Positions 1 to 11,335 are shown, numbered from the stretch's first letter. The stretch is DNA of 64,000 nucleotides from Perognathus longimembris pacificus (GCF_023159225.1 NC_063188.1:14157086-14221085); one strand, 5' to 3'. Translations and numbers: made by a program. The notes: a model not told the origin generated them from the letters alone.

Positions 1-855
1 TCATGTGTTTCCCACACTTGCTCGTCCTTGAAAGGCCATTAATCATTTGGGCCATAGTATCTGTGCATTCGCTGAGAATTCTCTTATTTCTGCAAAAGTC
101 TGTTTCTTGATTTTTGGATTGTAAACCTTCAAGGATCAGGAGTAGAGTAGGGAAGAATATATGGGTCGAAATATGGTCCCATAGTCCCAGGTTCAAGCTT
201 CACTAGGAATCCCAGAGTCAGCGTCTATCAATGCTGTCATTCATATTTCTTGTAAAATCCTATGGGAAACTATTACACATCTGCTATTTTAAAAGTTGTC
301 CAACAGTCATATGATGACTTGAGGAATGAGGAGATAGTAGGATCTCTTTAGGGGTTTATTTCCAAACCAAATTAAAAACTACACCTATTTTTCCCCTGAT
401 TTTTAAATTTATGAATTTTTTTTAAACTTTCCCCATGCAGTTTTCAATATAAAAATAGTCTTTCCATGTCACTTCTGAAAATGTAAAGAAGCTAAAGGCA
501 AAAGGAAATGTGTATTTTTTAAATGCTTATATTGAAGAAAGCTGAAAGTACAAGTGTCCCATAATTTCAGTAAGGGTCAGGGAGGTAAATTTTAAGTAAG
601 CTTGTTTTTGTCTTGGCTTGTATTCAGATGGCTACATCAGATCAACCATGCCAGAATGTCAACTATAAATATAGGATGTCTTGATTTTAGGAAAACATTT
701 GGGAGTCTTCTGTAATATCTTTGTGCATAAGATTGTGAAATTTGACTGCATAGCTAGCAATTAGGCAAATTCACAGCTGGTTGAACAACCAATTCAATGT
801 CAACCTGGAAGATGTTTTTAGTAAAAGGGCCACAGGGTTGTTTTGAGCTCTTGCC
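1..855. other. Unrecognised non-coding sequence
   Basis: AT-rich sequence with frequent stops in all frames. No repeat family, splice-flanked open frame or regulatory cluster could be recognised by eye. Confidence 0.5.
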
Positions 856-930
856 AGACATTCATTCATATAACAGTTATTATGCACTTTCTGTGTACAA
901 GTGCCCTACCAAGCATTCTAAAGAAGGAAA
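856..930 (-). repeat. Possible L2 LINE 3' fragment
   Basis: The order 'cattcattcat', then a diverged 'tattatgcactttctgtgtac', then 'taccaagcattct' follows the usual L2 3' consensus (cattcattcaacaaatatttattgagcacctactgtgtgcc) read on the complementary strand. It is short and heavily diverged, so this is a tentative call; a MIR-related tail is the main alternative. Confidence 0.3.
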
Positions 931-1079
931 AGTGTCCAGATTGAGGTGATGTCCATTATAAAAGAGCAAAGCAGTTTTGTTATAAGTAATTGATTTAAAA
1001 AAACAACACAGGCTTTTCACATTGCAGATAACAAAGCTGGGTGGTGTAGTTTAACATATAGGATGACAGAATCCAGATT

Positions 1080-1445
1080 TAAAATGACCTCAACTTGTAG
1101 GAACTCTAGGTCAAAACCTACAAGATGAAATTTAGCAGTGATAGATGTAAAGTCTTGAATTTAGGTTAAAAAAATCGCATATGTACAGGATATGAGAGAT
1201 GTGACTTGGCAGGAGTTTATGTAAAAAGTTCTTAGGGATTTAGTTGATCACAAGTTTAATATGAGCCAACAATGTGGTGTAGCTTATTTTTTTAAGCAAA
1301 AACAATTTTAGGCTGTATTAGAAGCATGTGTGCTGCTCAGACCACATCTGGAGTATTATGTTCAAGTATCGCCACCACATTTTACGAACATTGACAAAGC
1401 TGAGTGTATCCACAAAACAGTGACCTGGATGGGTCGGAACTTCAT
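1080..1445 (+). mobile_element. Ancient CR1/L3-like LINE relic (reverse transcriptase C-terminal part)
   Basis: Broken plus-strand translations give pieces that line up with the C-terminal part of CR1-clade LINE reverse transcriptases. They include MKFSSDRCKVLNLG near 1125-1165 and RPHLEYYVQVSPPHF near 1342-1386, followed by NIDKAECI, resembling the family pattern 'KFNxDKCKVLHLG ... vRPHLEYcvQ...kDidklE'. Stops and frameshifts separate the pieces, so nothing is coding now. L3/CR1 elements stopped moving early in mammalian evolution, which makes such clear residual motifs notable. The assignment comes from protein motif order, not an alignment; an L2-type LINE is the alternative. Confidence 0.5.
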
Positions 1446-2084
1446 GTTAAGTGAAAAATCATTAAAAAAAAAAACAAACAAACATGCAGGGATAATTTAG
1501 TTTTGTCTTAGGAATTTTTTTATTTGAGCTTACACTCTTCCTGGTTAGGTTAGAGTGCTGTGTATCCGTTTCCTCAACAATCTTCTTCTGGCACTCTGGG
1601 TGTGTTAACTGTTAATCAGTGGGACCTAGTGTGGCACTAGACATCATGAGAATGAGTGAGTGAAAGTTCCAATTGTCAGAGCTTTAAATACAGCTGTGGA
1701 TATTGATAAGGAACTTTAGAATCTGGCATCTATAGTCATTAGTGAACAGCAACAAAAGAAAGTTATAAGAATTCCTAAAAGTTTTTAAGTGTTTTTCCTT
1801 TAAAATAGGCCTTTTCATGTATTTTGGGGGCTCTGAGAGGACTTGATATTAGAATTCCATGTCTGCCTTAAGCAGGAATCTTTAAAAGCATGCTCTCCAA
1901 AAAGAAAATGTTCAACAATGAGAAGTTCTGGCACAAGGATCAAGGGCATGCAACTGCATGAGATATTACTTTTTATTAGCAAATTAGGAAAATACTATGT
2001 TTTGAAAAACAATATTCATTGCCAGTGAGGATTTAGTCAAATGGACACACGCATTCATTTCTGGTATAACTTGTTTCAGACAGC
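1446..2084. other. Unrecognised non-coding sequence
   Basis: Contains a short A-rich run near 1465-1485 but no repeat or gene that I recognise. Confidence 0.45.
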
Positions 2085-2460
2085 ATTTTGGCAATATATA
2101 TTATCAAGGGCTTGAAAAATATCCATTGCTTCACCTAATAATTCTACTTCTGGGACTTTCTTCTAAAAAAGAATTATCCTGTATATAGAAAAAATGTCTT
2201 ATGAACAGAGGAGGTATTTATGATGACAAAATTGGAAACAATAAAAATGTTGAATAATAGAGCTGTGAATGCTATTATAAACTGTGCTATATCCATTTGA
2301 TAGACTGCTACAAAAGGGTATCTTTTGCATAAGCCACAAAGCTGTGTGTACACATACACACATATATTATATGCTATATATATGCTATGATACAATTGTG
2401 TAAAAGCAAACACTGACATATGCATAGAAAAGCATCCTGGAAACTCATAGTACAATACCG
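2085..2460 (+). mobile_element. Old L1/HAL1-type LINE fragment
   Basis: Follows the familiar order of an old L1 ORF2/HAL1 3' region: 'taattctacttctgggact', then 'ttggaaacaataaaaatgt', then 'gctatatccatttgatagac'. It is diverged and contains a small (CA)/(TA) tract at 2350-2395. No open frame or clear target duplication remains. Confidence 0.5.
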
Positions 2461-3569
2461 ATAGTGCAATAGTGGCTGTTAGGTTAAAATGGAGCCGGGT
2501 AACTCGAGGCTGGATGAATAGGGTTATGAGATGGGGGAGAACAATGGAAGGGATGACATTTATGAGGATGCATTGTAGTCATAAACTGATGTGTGGAATT
2601 GAAATCTCTTCATACAGCTAATAATGAAAATAGTGACTGTTTTTCAGTGACAAGTTCACCTTTTCTATAACTTTCTTAAAATAATCAGTTTTAAGGTATG
2701 CCTTCTTGCATCTTAGAAACATACCAGTAAAACTTGGGATTTCGAATTTGCGTTTCCAGCACTCCTGTGTATCTTTACAGCTATGAAAAATATTATGAAA
2801 AGGGAAGGAAGAGAACTCTAAGCATCCTCTGAGGAAAAAACAGGTTTTAATTTTAGATTTAATTAAAATTAATTTTTATTCACTTTAACTCAAAGTATCA
2901 GTGCAAGTGTACATCAGGAACACTTTTACATTAAGGGTTTGTTAAGGAATCTTGAACAAAAAGTGATCTAATGGAAGAAAAATAATGAGTGTACCAGATT
3001 CAACAGAGATTCAACATCTTTTGCAGATGGAAATGAAAAAGTGCCTTGTGGTTAGCAAGCACTTAATACAGTTTTGAATGGCTAGCTCCTGCAGGTGAAG
3101 ACGGTAGAAGGAGATTGATTGTAAGTGGACAAGACTGAATTGCTTGATGTATGCTGGAAGGATCTGGAAATCAGGTGTTATCTTGTTAAATCAAATCTGT
3201 TTAAATGGATATTTATATATTGCTCCGATATATCAAAGCTCTAGCTGTCAGAACTCTGCATATTGTAAAAATGCCTCCATTACAAGTAATTTGCACTAGC
3301 CCATCACTCTGGACATTCAATCCAGTCCAATTTTCCACTTCTATCAAAATTACTATTAGCATTCCCAATATCCATTGTTTAATTTAATACATGATTGACC
3401 TCTTGCAAAGTAGAAGGCATGGCCACAGGTCATTTGATGCAAGCTTCATTTCTTTTGTTTTTAAGTCACTTTCTGGCTGTGTATTAATGGAAACTCTCTC
3501 TTCTTTGTTCCCTGACAGAAGTACCTTGGTTCCTAAGTTACATCATCCTTTTCTTCTTTTCCACTACAG
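2461..3569. other. Unrecognised non-coding sequence
   Basis: No identifiable repeat or gene. Short open frames at 3205-3387 and 3391-3732 show no recognisable domain. Confidence 0.45.
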
Positions 3570-3752
3570 AAAAGGAATGCAGCAGACATCAAAAAAGTTG
3601 TACATTTTGTTGATGATGTTGAAGATAACATTTTTTCAAAAGACCACAAGAGATTTAGTTTTGCTCACAGAGTTGGAATTCAGTGTGGATTTGGAAAAAA
3701 AAAGTGCAGGTTTTAAAAATATTCAAATTTGATAGTCCTATTCATTGCAGCT
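3570..3752 (+). other. Exon-like open segment of unknown status
   Basis: A pyrimidine tract followed by 'ccactacag' ends at 3569 and looks like a good splice acceptor. The frame starting directly after it (AAA AGG AAT GCA) stays open for about 60 codons to a TAG near 3750, reading KRNAADIKKVVHFVDDVEDN and onward. A weak donor 'cag/gtttta' lies at 3709/3710, which would make a 140-bp exon. I recognise no protein family in it. Open frames and acceptor look-alikes of this size arise by chance, so this is only a candidate. Confidence 0.12.
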
Positions 3753-5027
3753 TGTAGTTCTGCTTACCGTGTCTGTCCGTCTATCTGTCTGTCTAAGAAG
3801 TTAATAGTCTCCTCTGTTTCCATGCATCCTGTGTTTTAAGGATACTATGGGCAATAGTATTAAATAGATATTATAATAGCAACTCTTTCTTACCCAATTT
3901 TGCCTTTATTCTTTGCTTCACTGATTTTATTTCAAATATTTCTTGCATTTTTTCTTGTATCATCTTTTCTGTATCTCAATGGCAAGCAGATGATTTTTCC
4001 CAACTAATTCTATTCTTTCACTTCACTCCTAAATCTGATAAATGAAATTTTCGTGTAGTTTTGGATCAGCATTTCTATAAAGCCAAAGAAAGGAAAGTCT
4101 TTGGAAACACATTGGATACCTACTTTCTTTTAAGATGTTTGAGGCTGATTGATTACTACCACTAAATTCAGCTAACCAAGATATTGTCTACATGAAAGAT
4201 AACTTGAAGGGGTGATCTCTTGAGGATGAGTGTTCTCTAGTATGGGATCCAGTTAAAGCACCTGAAAGAAAGTTGTATACTTCAAAGCTCCTTTCACTTC
4301 AACTGCAGTTAACTTTACATGTAATGTCACTGGTCTGACAAGTGTTAATACCTTGATCATTTACCTGAAGATAGTTCCATTGGAAACTGAAGACCATTTC
4401 AGCGGATAATAGGCAATGAGGCTTTTATCTCCATATACATAGAACTAGAGTAATTCAGAAAGTATTCTATTGGAGTGATTTATGGCAGAGACAGCATAAT
4501 TTTATGAACATTTCCTCCAGTATATTCCCAGTATGCTTGTTGGCAAGTATTTGTAAAAAGATGTGCTCTTTCTGTTATTCCAATTTCCATAGGAAATGGG
4601 GTTCTTCTTGATTGCATGCGTTTTTAGCCTCTGTTTCTTTTTCAAAATAAGATGATTTTAGATTAAGTATCTGCTGATAGTTAAACATGTGAACTGTTGC
4701 TACTTTGTGAGGGTGATGTGGTGTGGGGGGACTTCTTTTGAAAGAAGGATGCTGTACGGTACCCCATGTAAGAGAGAAGATGCAGAACATTTGCTTCTTT
4801 GCCATGTTCATAAGGCCCTGTACAAATGGCCAGAAAGCCAATGGAAGGGACTCTGGAGGACTTTTGCACTTAGTGGTCAGTTTTCTTTTTAAGAAAGACT
4901 TTGTTTTAGTTTTATTTGTATCTAAAGCTAGGCCCCAATGGTATTTGTTTCTCTCTGTGTATGGCTGTTTATTTAACACTCCTTTATCAAGGGTTTAGTT
5001 GCTCTTTGAAGTTTCTGAGTCTCACCT
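3753..5027. other. Unrecognised non-coding sequence
   Basis: A short (GTCT)n-like run sits at about 3773-3794. No repeat family or gene was recognised. The overlapping open frames at 4575-5000 run on both strands and have no family features. Confidence 0.45.
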
Positions 5028-5043
5028 CCATTGTGCAATTCTT

Positions 5044-5250
5044 TTTTTTTTTTTTTTTGGCCAGTCCTGGGCCTTGGACTCAGGGCCTGAGCACTGTCCC
5101 TGGCTTCTTTCCGCTCAAGGCTAGCACTCTGCCACTTGAGCCACAGCGCCGCTTCTGGCCGTTTTCTGTATATGTGGTGCTGGGGAATCGAACCTAGGGC
5201 CTCGTGTATCCAAGGCAGGCACTCTTGCCACTAGGCCATATCCCCAGCCC
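5044..5250 (-). mobile_element. Young IDL-Geo-type dimeric SINE, minus strand
   Basis: Read on the minus strand it has a tRNA-Ala/ID-like left arm with a good B box (ggttcgattcccc), a right arm beginning 'cggccagaagcggcgctgtg', and an A tail (T run at 5042-5058). It is flanked by an exact 16-bp target duplication, ccattgtgcaattctt, at 5028-5043 and 5251-5266. CpGs are largely intact, so it is young. It shares 'gagcgg' and 'gtccaaggcc' changes in the right arm with the copy at 8423. Confidence 0.9.
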
Positions 5251-5266
5251 CCATTGTGCAATTCTT

Positions 5267-6299
5267 GAAAGCCTAAAGTGGTAAGCCAGATTTGAGCCAG
5301 TAACCCAACATGTATAATTTACCCAACTACTTTCTGCCTTCTCATCAACATTTTAACCTATAGATATGTGTTACAATGCCAACTGGTGGGGTGAGAATGC
5401 ATTTTCAGTACCTTGTAGAAATGGCTTTTCTGTCTCTGAGTGACCTTCAGAAGACAAATGACTTCCACAACAAAGTCCTTCCTTCTTTTCCATCTCCTGC
5501 TGGCCTCTTCCCACCTTCTCCTTTTTAGAATATTAACTACCAGCCTTAACAATCAGTTCAACAATTTTATTAGGTTTTAGTCCTTTGTGTTACCCCTTTT
5601 CCTTACCAATTGGTTTGCCTTGCTGGGAAAGAGGAGACTGCATTTCACGGAGTGATTCTTTTGTTAACAAGATGTAGAGATTACAGTGACAACTCAGTTG
5701 TTGCACAATTTGTGAGGAAAGAAAGAAATGACACAATAAACAGAAGGAGCTAGGATTTCAAAGCAACAAGAATGGTGAATGGAGAATGGGTTGATACTAA
5801 GCACTCATTACATACCAATTAAAGTCATGTCAGATATATTGAAAAACACAAACTGGATATTGATGAGAATGTTAATGTACATTGAGTTATTTGGAACATT
5901 TCAGCTGCTATTTGGTCCTCTGGGTTACACTAGGAATCTGTACCTTAATACAGGCACATCCCCTACCTAGGGCCCAGGAGCGACATGAGTGGAGATCTTC
6001 TGATCCTTTTGCTAGCCTGAGAGAGGTTGAAAACAGGCAGCCCTGTGGCCTAGGTTGTTGGCACCTAGGCATTTGTCCAGCCATACATAGCCTTGTGTGA
6101 CTCTGCTTCTCTGCTCAGTCGATCAGCATCATGGAAGATAACATACTGGGCAAGCAAGAAGGGAATGGTGCCTACCACCCACTGGGTTCCTCGCAACATT
6201 GTACCTTCTCTGCCCAAGGCTTGCTACAAAGGAGATAGAAATTTCTGTTTAGCCATAGAGATGTGCAGAAAAACTGTAGATGTAATGGGGTTTGTTGTA
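5267..6299. other. Unrecognised non-coding sequence
   Basis: No recognisable repeat or gene. Open frames at 5779-6326 on the plus strand overlap one another and carry no domain. Confidence 0.45.
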
Positions 6300-6560
6300 A
6301 TATTGTTTGTAATGTTGAACAACTGAAAAAGAACTATCTAGAGATGGAGAAATTTCTGGATAACCCATTGTATGCAGCACACTATGATAAAGCCATTAAA
6401 ATGGTATTTTCTGGTGTGTGTGGGGGGGGGTAGCTTGGTGGTAGAGCAGCACATACTGAGTATGCGCAAAGCTCTTGCCAATACCATTATGACTTAATGA
6501 GTGAAAAGAATCTCACACATAGTGGTCCATATGAAAAACAAAACATCAGACAATATTTCT
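6300..6560 (+). mobile_element. Probable old L1/HAL1 fragment with a degraded ID-like insertion
   Basis: 'taatgttgaacaactgaa ... gataacccattgtatg ... gataaagccattaaaatgg' follows the old L1/HAL1 3' order. A G-run (6421-6430) and 'ggtagcttggtggtagagca' resemble an ID-type tRNA arm with its A-box region. Both parts are strongly diverged. Confidence 0.35.
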
Positions 6561-7213
6561 GATCTCAATTGACTATTGGACATAGAGTGCAAATATTATG
6601 AGGAAGTTTTCGAGAATAGTAATGTAGAATTTAAGAAGGTAGTGGACTCTGTTTTTTCTTTGATTTCTATATTCTAACACTTCTGTAATGTAGATTTATA
6701 GCTTTTATAATCTGAAAACAATGAAAAGAAAATGTTCATTCGTTGTCACCATCTTCAGCCTTCAAACTGACATGTCAAGATGGAGAAAATTTTTTTTTCC
6801 CTGAGGACAAAAATAATATATTTGTTTTATGGAAAAAATGTAAAATATAAAAACTATGAAGAAAATATAGTAAAGTTTTCTGTTTAAATGAAACAAACTC
6901 CCTTCACAGAAAGGCTTATTTGAATTATTGCCACGGTTTCTGTTGTCTAACAAAGTAGTGGTGGCTCAACTGAAATATGTGGTCCGTACAAATTATTTTT
7001 AAATAAGTTTTTATATTTAGATGCTGTCTTTATCTATAAGTTTTACAAGTAGAAAAGACCTTATATATCATATGGCATTCGTCCTGGGTGAACTTTCACA
7101 GTACAGTTTGACAGTATTTTGTGCTAGAGTGTAAAAACTTAAAGCTTAAAATTGAGCAAATACTTGGTATAAAAATTCATTTATATTGATGTCTTCTAAA
7201 ATCACAACAGATG
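6561..7213. other. Unrecognised AT-rich sequence
   Basis: Low-GC sequence. Part may continue the old LINE upstream, but nothing could be assigned. Confidence 0.4.
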
Positions 7214-7228
7214 TATGGCTAATTTTGG

Positions 7229-7478
7229 TGTGTGAGTGTGGGTGCCAGTCCTGGGGTTTGAACTTAAGGCCTGGGTGCCATCCCTGAGGGTTTTGTTTTT
7301 TTTTTTGCTCAAGGCTAGCATTCTGCCACTTGAGCCACAGCTCTCCTTATGGCTTTTTGTTGGATAATTGGAGATAAGAGTCTTATGGGCTTTCCTGGGC
7401 TGGATTTGAACCACAATTCTCAGATCTCAGCTTCTTGAGTTGGTAGGATTATAGACATGAGTCAGTAGTGCCTGGCTC
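7229..7478 (-). mobile_element. B1-type/right-arm dimeric SINE, minus strand
   Basis: The minus strand runs from a 7SL/B1-like arm ('cctaccaactcaagaagctg agatc' region) into the right arm ('tgtggctcaagtggcagaat ... ccccaggactggc'), ending in A. It is flanked by a 15-bp duplication with one mismatch: tatggctaattttgg at 7214-7228 and tatggccaattttgg at 7479-7493. Confidence 0.85.
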
Positions 7479-7689
7479 TATGGCCAATTTTGGAATCAAA
7501 TGATAGCACCGCTGATAACATTAACTATATCTCTCATAGAAATTGTCTTTCAGTGTATTTTTTCATATATTATTAGAGTAATCACAAGTGTATTACAAGT
7601 ATATCATTCTTCTTATTTGATTTGCTTCAGAAAGAGAACTAGGTTTAAGTCAAACAGAAATTACTAAATAATCCATGTGATTGTGGAGG

Positions 7690-8009
7690 GGTGGGGGAGG
7701 GAGAGAGACTGGGATTTGAACTCTAGGCTTCTTGCTTGGTTGGGCAGGCATTGTACCACTTGAGCCATGCTTTGTTTCTTTAGTTATTTTTCATGTAGAT
7801 CTTTTTATCATTGCTTAGACAGGCCTTAGACCTCAATCATATCACCTCCAGCCTTCCCCTGTAGCAGGGATGACAAGCACATGTTGGAACAACTGATTTG
7901 TTGGTTGAGATGAGGGTCTTGCTAACTTTTTTCTGAACTGACCTGGAATTGTGATCCTCCTAATACTCACCTCCTGAGGATCTGGGATTATAAGTGTGAG
8001 TAACAATAC
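7690..8009 (-). mobile_element. Trimeric SINE (B1-B1-tRNA arms), minus strand
   Basis: The reverse complement shows a first B1-like arm ending in 'agaccctcatctcaa', a second B1-like arm ('gtgcttgtcatccctgctac'), and then a tRNA-like arm with A box 'tggctcaagtgg' and B box 'gttcaaatcc'. Its divergence indicates an old copy. The same three-arm order recurs at 11421, 55441 and 63028. Confidence 0.6.
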
Positions 8010-8018
8010 TTAGTCTTT

Positions 8019-8214
8019 TTTTTTTCCAGTCCTGGGTCTTGAACTCAGGGCCTGAGCACTGTCCCTGCCTTCTTTTTGCTCAAGGCTAGCACTCTACCAC
8101 TTGAGCCACAGTGCCACCTCTAGCCTTTTCTATACATTTGGTGCTGAGGAATTGAACCCAGGGCTTCATGCATGTTAGGCAAGCGCTCTACTGCTAAGCC
8201 ACATTCCCAATTCC
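8019..8214 (-). mobile_element. Older IDL-Geo-type SINE, minus strand
   Basis: The same two-arm layout as the copy at 5044 but more diverged. It is flanked by caatacttagtcttt (8004-8018) and caatacttattagtcttt (8215-8232), an imperfect target duplication. It is inserted right beside the trimeric SINE at 7690-8009. Confidence 0.8.
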
Positions 8215-8422
8215 CAATACTTATTAGTCTTTATGAGCAACTTAAAGGACACACTTCCAAGTAAAGACAGAACATGCAAGTCAATTTTCTTTTAGAAATG
8301 TTTTATTTAAATTGTGAAACAGTTCTCTCTGGGAGGTGATTGATATTCCTTTTGGTATTTTTTTTTCAGGCACTGATGTCATGGTGGCTTGATAGCTTGT
8401 GACTTTTAAGAAAAAAACTATG

Positions 8423-8631
8423 GGGCTGGGGAGATAGCCTAGTGGCAAGAGTGCCTGCCTCGGATACACGAGGCCCTAGGTTCGATTCCCCAGCACCACA
8501 TATACAGAAAACGGCCAGAAGCGGCGCTGTGGCTCAAGTGGCAGAGTGCTAGCCTTGAGCGGGAAGAAGCCAGGGACAGTGCTCAGGCCCTGAGTCCAAG
8601 GCCCAGGACTGGCCAAAAAAACAAAAAAACA
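8423..8631 (+). mobile_element. Young IDL-Geo-type SINE, plus strand
   Basis: The clearest copy here. The left arm begins 'ggctggggagatagcctagt' with A box TAGCCTAGTGG and B box GTTCGATTC (tRNA-Ala/ID-like). A linker 'catatacagaaaa' follows, then the right arm with A-box-like TGGCTCAAGTGG, ending in an A-rich tail broken by single Cs. It is flanked by exact 12-bp duplications aaaaaaactatg at 8411-8422 and 8632-8643. In the right arm the B-box position reads GTCCAAGGC, which does not fit the GWTCRANNC consensus. Transcription would come from the left arm. Confidence 0.92.
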
Positions 8632-8643
8632 AAAAAAACTATG

Positions 8644-11184
8644 TAGAGTTGTCAGAAAGTTCTTGCTACCTTTACTTAATTGTAATGTTTCTTTATTGAA
8701 AACATATCTGTTTTCTCATGGACTTTTTACACAGGCTCCTCTGTGCCAAACATTTGATTTATTGTTATCTTCTAAATGAGAATTCAACATTTAACATTCA
8801 AATATTGAAATTTTCCTGTGCCGAAAAACAAAGGGGTCTTTACTAGGGGTATACTGGCTTGAATACTTGAAAGCAGGTCCTCTGTGCCAATTGGCATGCG
8901 TGTTTTCTGCTTCTGTGCTTTATTTGATGTGGAATTAAATAACCATTGGGACACTTGTGAAAATTCCTTACCAGCCATCTACAGAGTCAGGACCTTCCTA
9001 TAGCTGGTGGGCAAACTAGAATCCTGAAATTCCATTGAGCTGTTTATGGAGTGTTTCTTGAACTAGGCGTTGGCTTGGGTGGTAATGGAGGGTGAATTTA
9101 CATTTGGTAATGTTTCAGACTTGTTTCACTAGGTCCTAATTGCCGAGAAGACTGGACATCACCGAAGAAGACTAAGGATTACAGTTTGAATTTTAGGGGA
9201 GACATAGGCTGACATAAGTTGATCGTGGCTGCATATACCAGGTTTCTAAAGTGCTGGAAGCAGGGGAGACAAAGGAGATGTGTGCATGGAAAGAATAGCA
9301 ATATACCGCATGGCAGAAGGAACAAGGGACAGCTTGGGGAAGGTTAATGGGGCCTCAGAGAAAGAAGCAGGACTCTGTTCACTCATACATGCCAAGATTG
9401 CTCAGGGATATCATGAGTTTAATACACAACCCTGTCAGACAGAGGGCTCGTTTATAATGAACCAGAGCCATTAGACAGTTTATGTTTCATATACAGTATT
9501 CCATTCGCAGACACAAACAAATGTAAGAAATGCCCGTACAGCAATGTGTAAGTATTTAACAAGTTATTTTTTTTTATCCCAAAGACTTTAATGTGTAAAT
9601 ACTTAACAAGGTCAGACATCATGGAGAATGCAAAAAACCATATGTGTGTCTTTGAGCACTTTCCTTAGACATATACAAATGAAAAGCTGACTGGTACCAG
9701 AAGGTCTAAGCCAGTTGTTTGTAGACAGCTGTGGGATTTTGTAAGACGGCCAGCTCCCTAGAGTCTTGGGTGTTTAGTAAAGTTTCCAGGATCTTGAGCT
9801 GTCTTAGGTGGTTGGACAAAGGTGCAGAAATGTCCTTTGCCCTCTGGGAAACTGCAATGTGCACCATATTCCCCTAACTTCTCCCCCCACCCCCAAACTG
9901 GCTTGTACACTTAGCCCATAATAGATTGACTCATCATCTCCTTAGAACACACCTGGTTGATAATTAGCTCAATCACATTGTGTTTCAGTCATTACCCTTG
10001 GATTTCCCAAGGATGAGTTTAATTCATCTCCCACATTAAAGTGAGTGCCTGCGTGACCCAAACTCAACTGAACAGAATTTCTGTCTCCAGGATGTCAATG
10101 TAATGCATGGTGATTTTATTGCAAAAGGAAAATCAGGTTACAATTTGCCACTCAAAGATCTGCACAGAAATTGTTGGTGTGTGTTGTAAAGAGATCTCCG
10201 ATGGCCAAAGGCTCTCCTTTTTTCCTAAGGCATGCTTTATCTGAAGGAAGAAAAAGAGGAAATGAGCTGAGCCTCAGAGGTGAGGGATGGAGAGTTGATA
10301 AGATCAACTTTTGTGTATTTACAGACTCCTTATCCTAGTTTTATAGCGTATAAAAGTATTGATGATGGATAGAGCCCTTTGCTTCTAAGGTTTTACAGAG
10401 CTTAGTTTGTATTGTAACCACACCACCATTGCCTGTGACCTGCTGCTGGATTCGGAGGGGCAAAGTGATAGGGCAGATGCTGTACCACTAGAGTGGGAAG
10501 GGAGAGGGACTTTCATTATATCTGATTACTGCCAGATGCCTGCAATGCTCAAATCCACTCACTGGTTGCTATTTAAAAGGGGGGGGGGGCGGTTGCGGGA
10601 TATAGATCTAACCATTTCTAGGAAAGATGCCAGGTGTCTGTTCTAAAGAAACCCAACTCCAGAAGGCTATAAAAATAGCCCCCAAGTAGTAGGTTTTGAT
10701 TTCCCACTGAGCTGACCAATAAATCCAATAACCAGTTAATTAAAAATGCTGGGAGGGGCTGTTCATCCTCTAGAACCCACCTGTCCTTGAGAATACTCAC
10801 AGGTTACAAATGGGAGGTTCCCACTCAGTGTCCTGATGTCTAGACTAGGAAACTCTTCTTTTGTAGCCACCTGGAGGTCTAAATGGCCTATGTGGTTGCT
10901 TGATCTCCCTGCTTGGGTATCAAGGTTTATTGGAGTCTAACGTGATTGAAGGTTTCCAAAGAAACATTCCGTTGCTTTGCTTGCCTAAGGCCTTCCTGGC
11001 ACTATCTGCAAGAGCATGTATGGTGAGAGTGTACCTTGTGTCTCCTTTGTTCAGAGTATAAGCTTTCTTCTAGTCTGCTAAAATCTGATAGGAAATCTTG
11101 CTACCTTGCCTTCTATAACTACCCTGCCTGTAACTTGACATACAACATGGGTGCTGAAAGTTGGGCCTTTTGGTTCTTTTTGTT
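8644..11184. other. Mostly unrecognised unique sequence
   Basis: No gene or dispersed repeat was recognised apart from a short direct repeat at 9543-9610 and a run of Gs at about 10579-10588. The part near 9840-10050 is less repetitive and could be conserved, but I cannot test that. Confidence 0.45.
9543..9610. repeat. 21-bp direct repeat bracketing a poly-T segment
   Basis: aatgtgtaagtatttaacaag (9543-9563) recurs as aatgtgtaaatacttaacaag (9590-9610), with two mismatches. The 26 bases between are a T run plus a short unique piece. This is the form expected of target duplications around a nearly completely 5'-truncated L1-driven insertion on the minus strand. Confidence 0.6.
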
Positions 11185-11335
11185 AAACATAATTTTATTG
11201 TTATTATTAAGGTACTATATGAAGGAGTTACCATTTCATAAGTCAGGTAATGAATACATTTCTTTTTTGGACAATGTCACCCCTTCCTTCACTCCCTCCC
11301 CCCCCCCACCCCCAGTCCTATTGGTTCTTTGGAGA
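11185..11335 (-). mobile_element. L1 3'-UTR fragment, minus strand
   Basis: 'ggagttaccatttcataag' followed by 'gaatacatttc' and a C-rich tract is the same motif series seen in the other L1 3' ends at 15300, 51540, 51895 and 52736. Only the 3' UTR remains. Confidence 0.65.

Noticed and set aside
8423..8518. tRNA-Ala-like sequence with intact A and B boxes
   Set aside because: It is the left arm of a SINE with A tail and target duplications, not a tRNA gene; the clover-leaf acceptor pairing and 3' end are absent.
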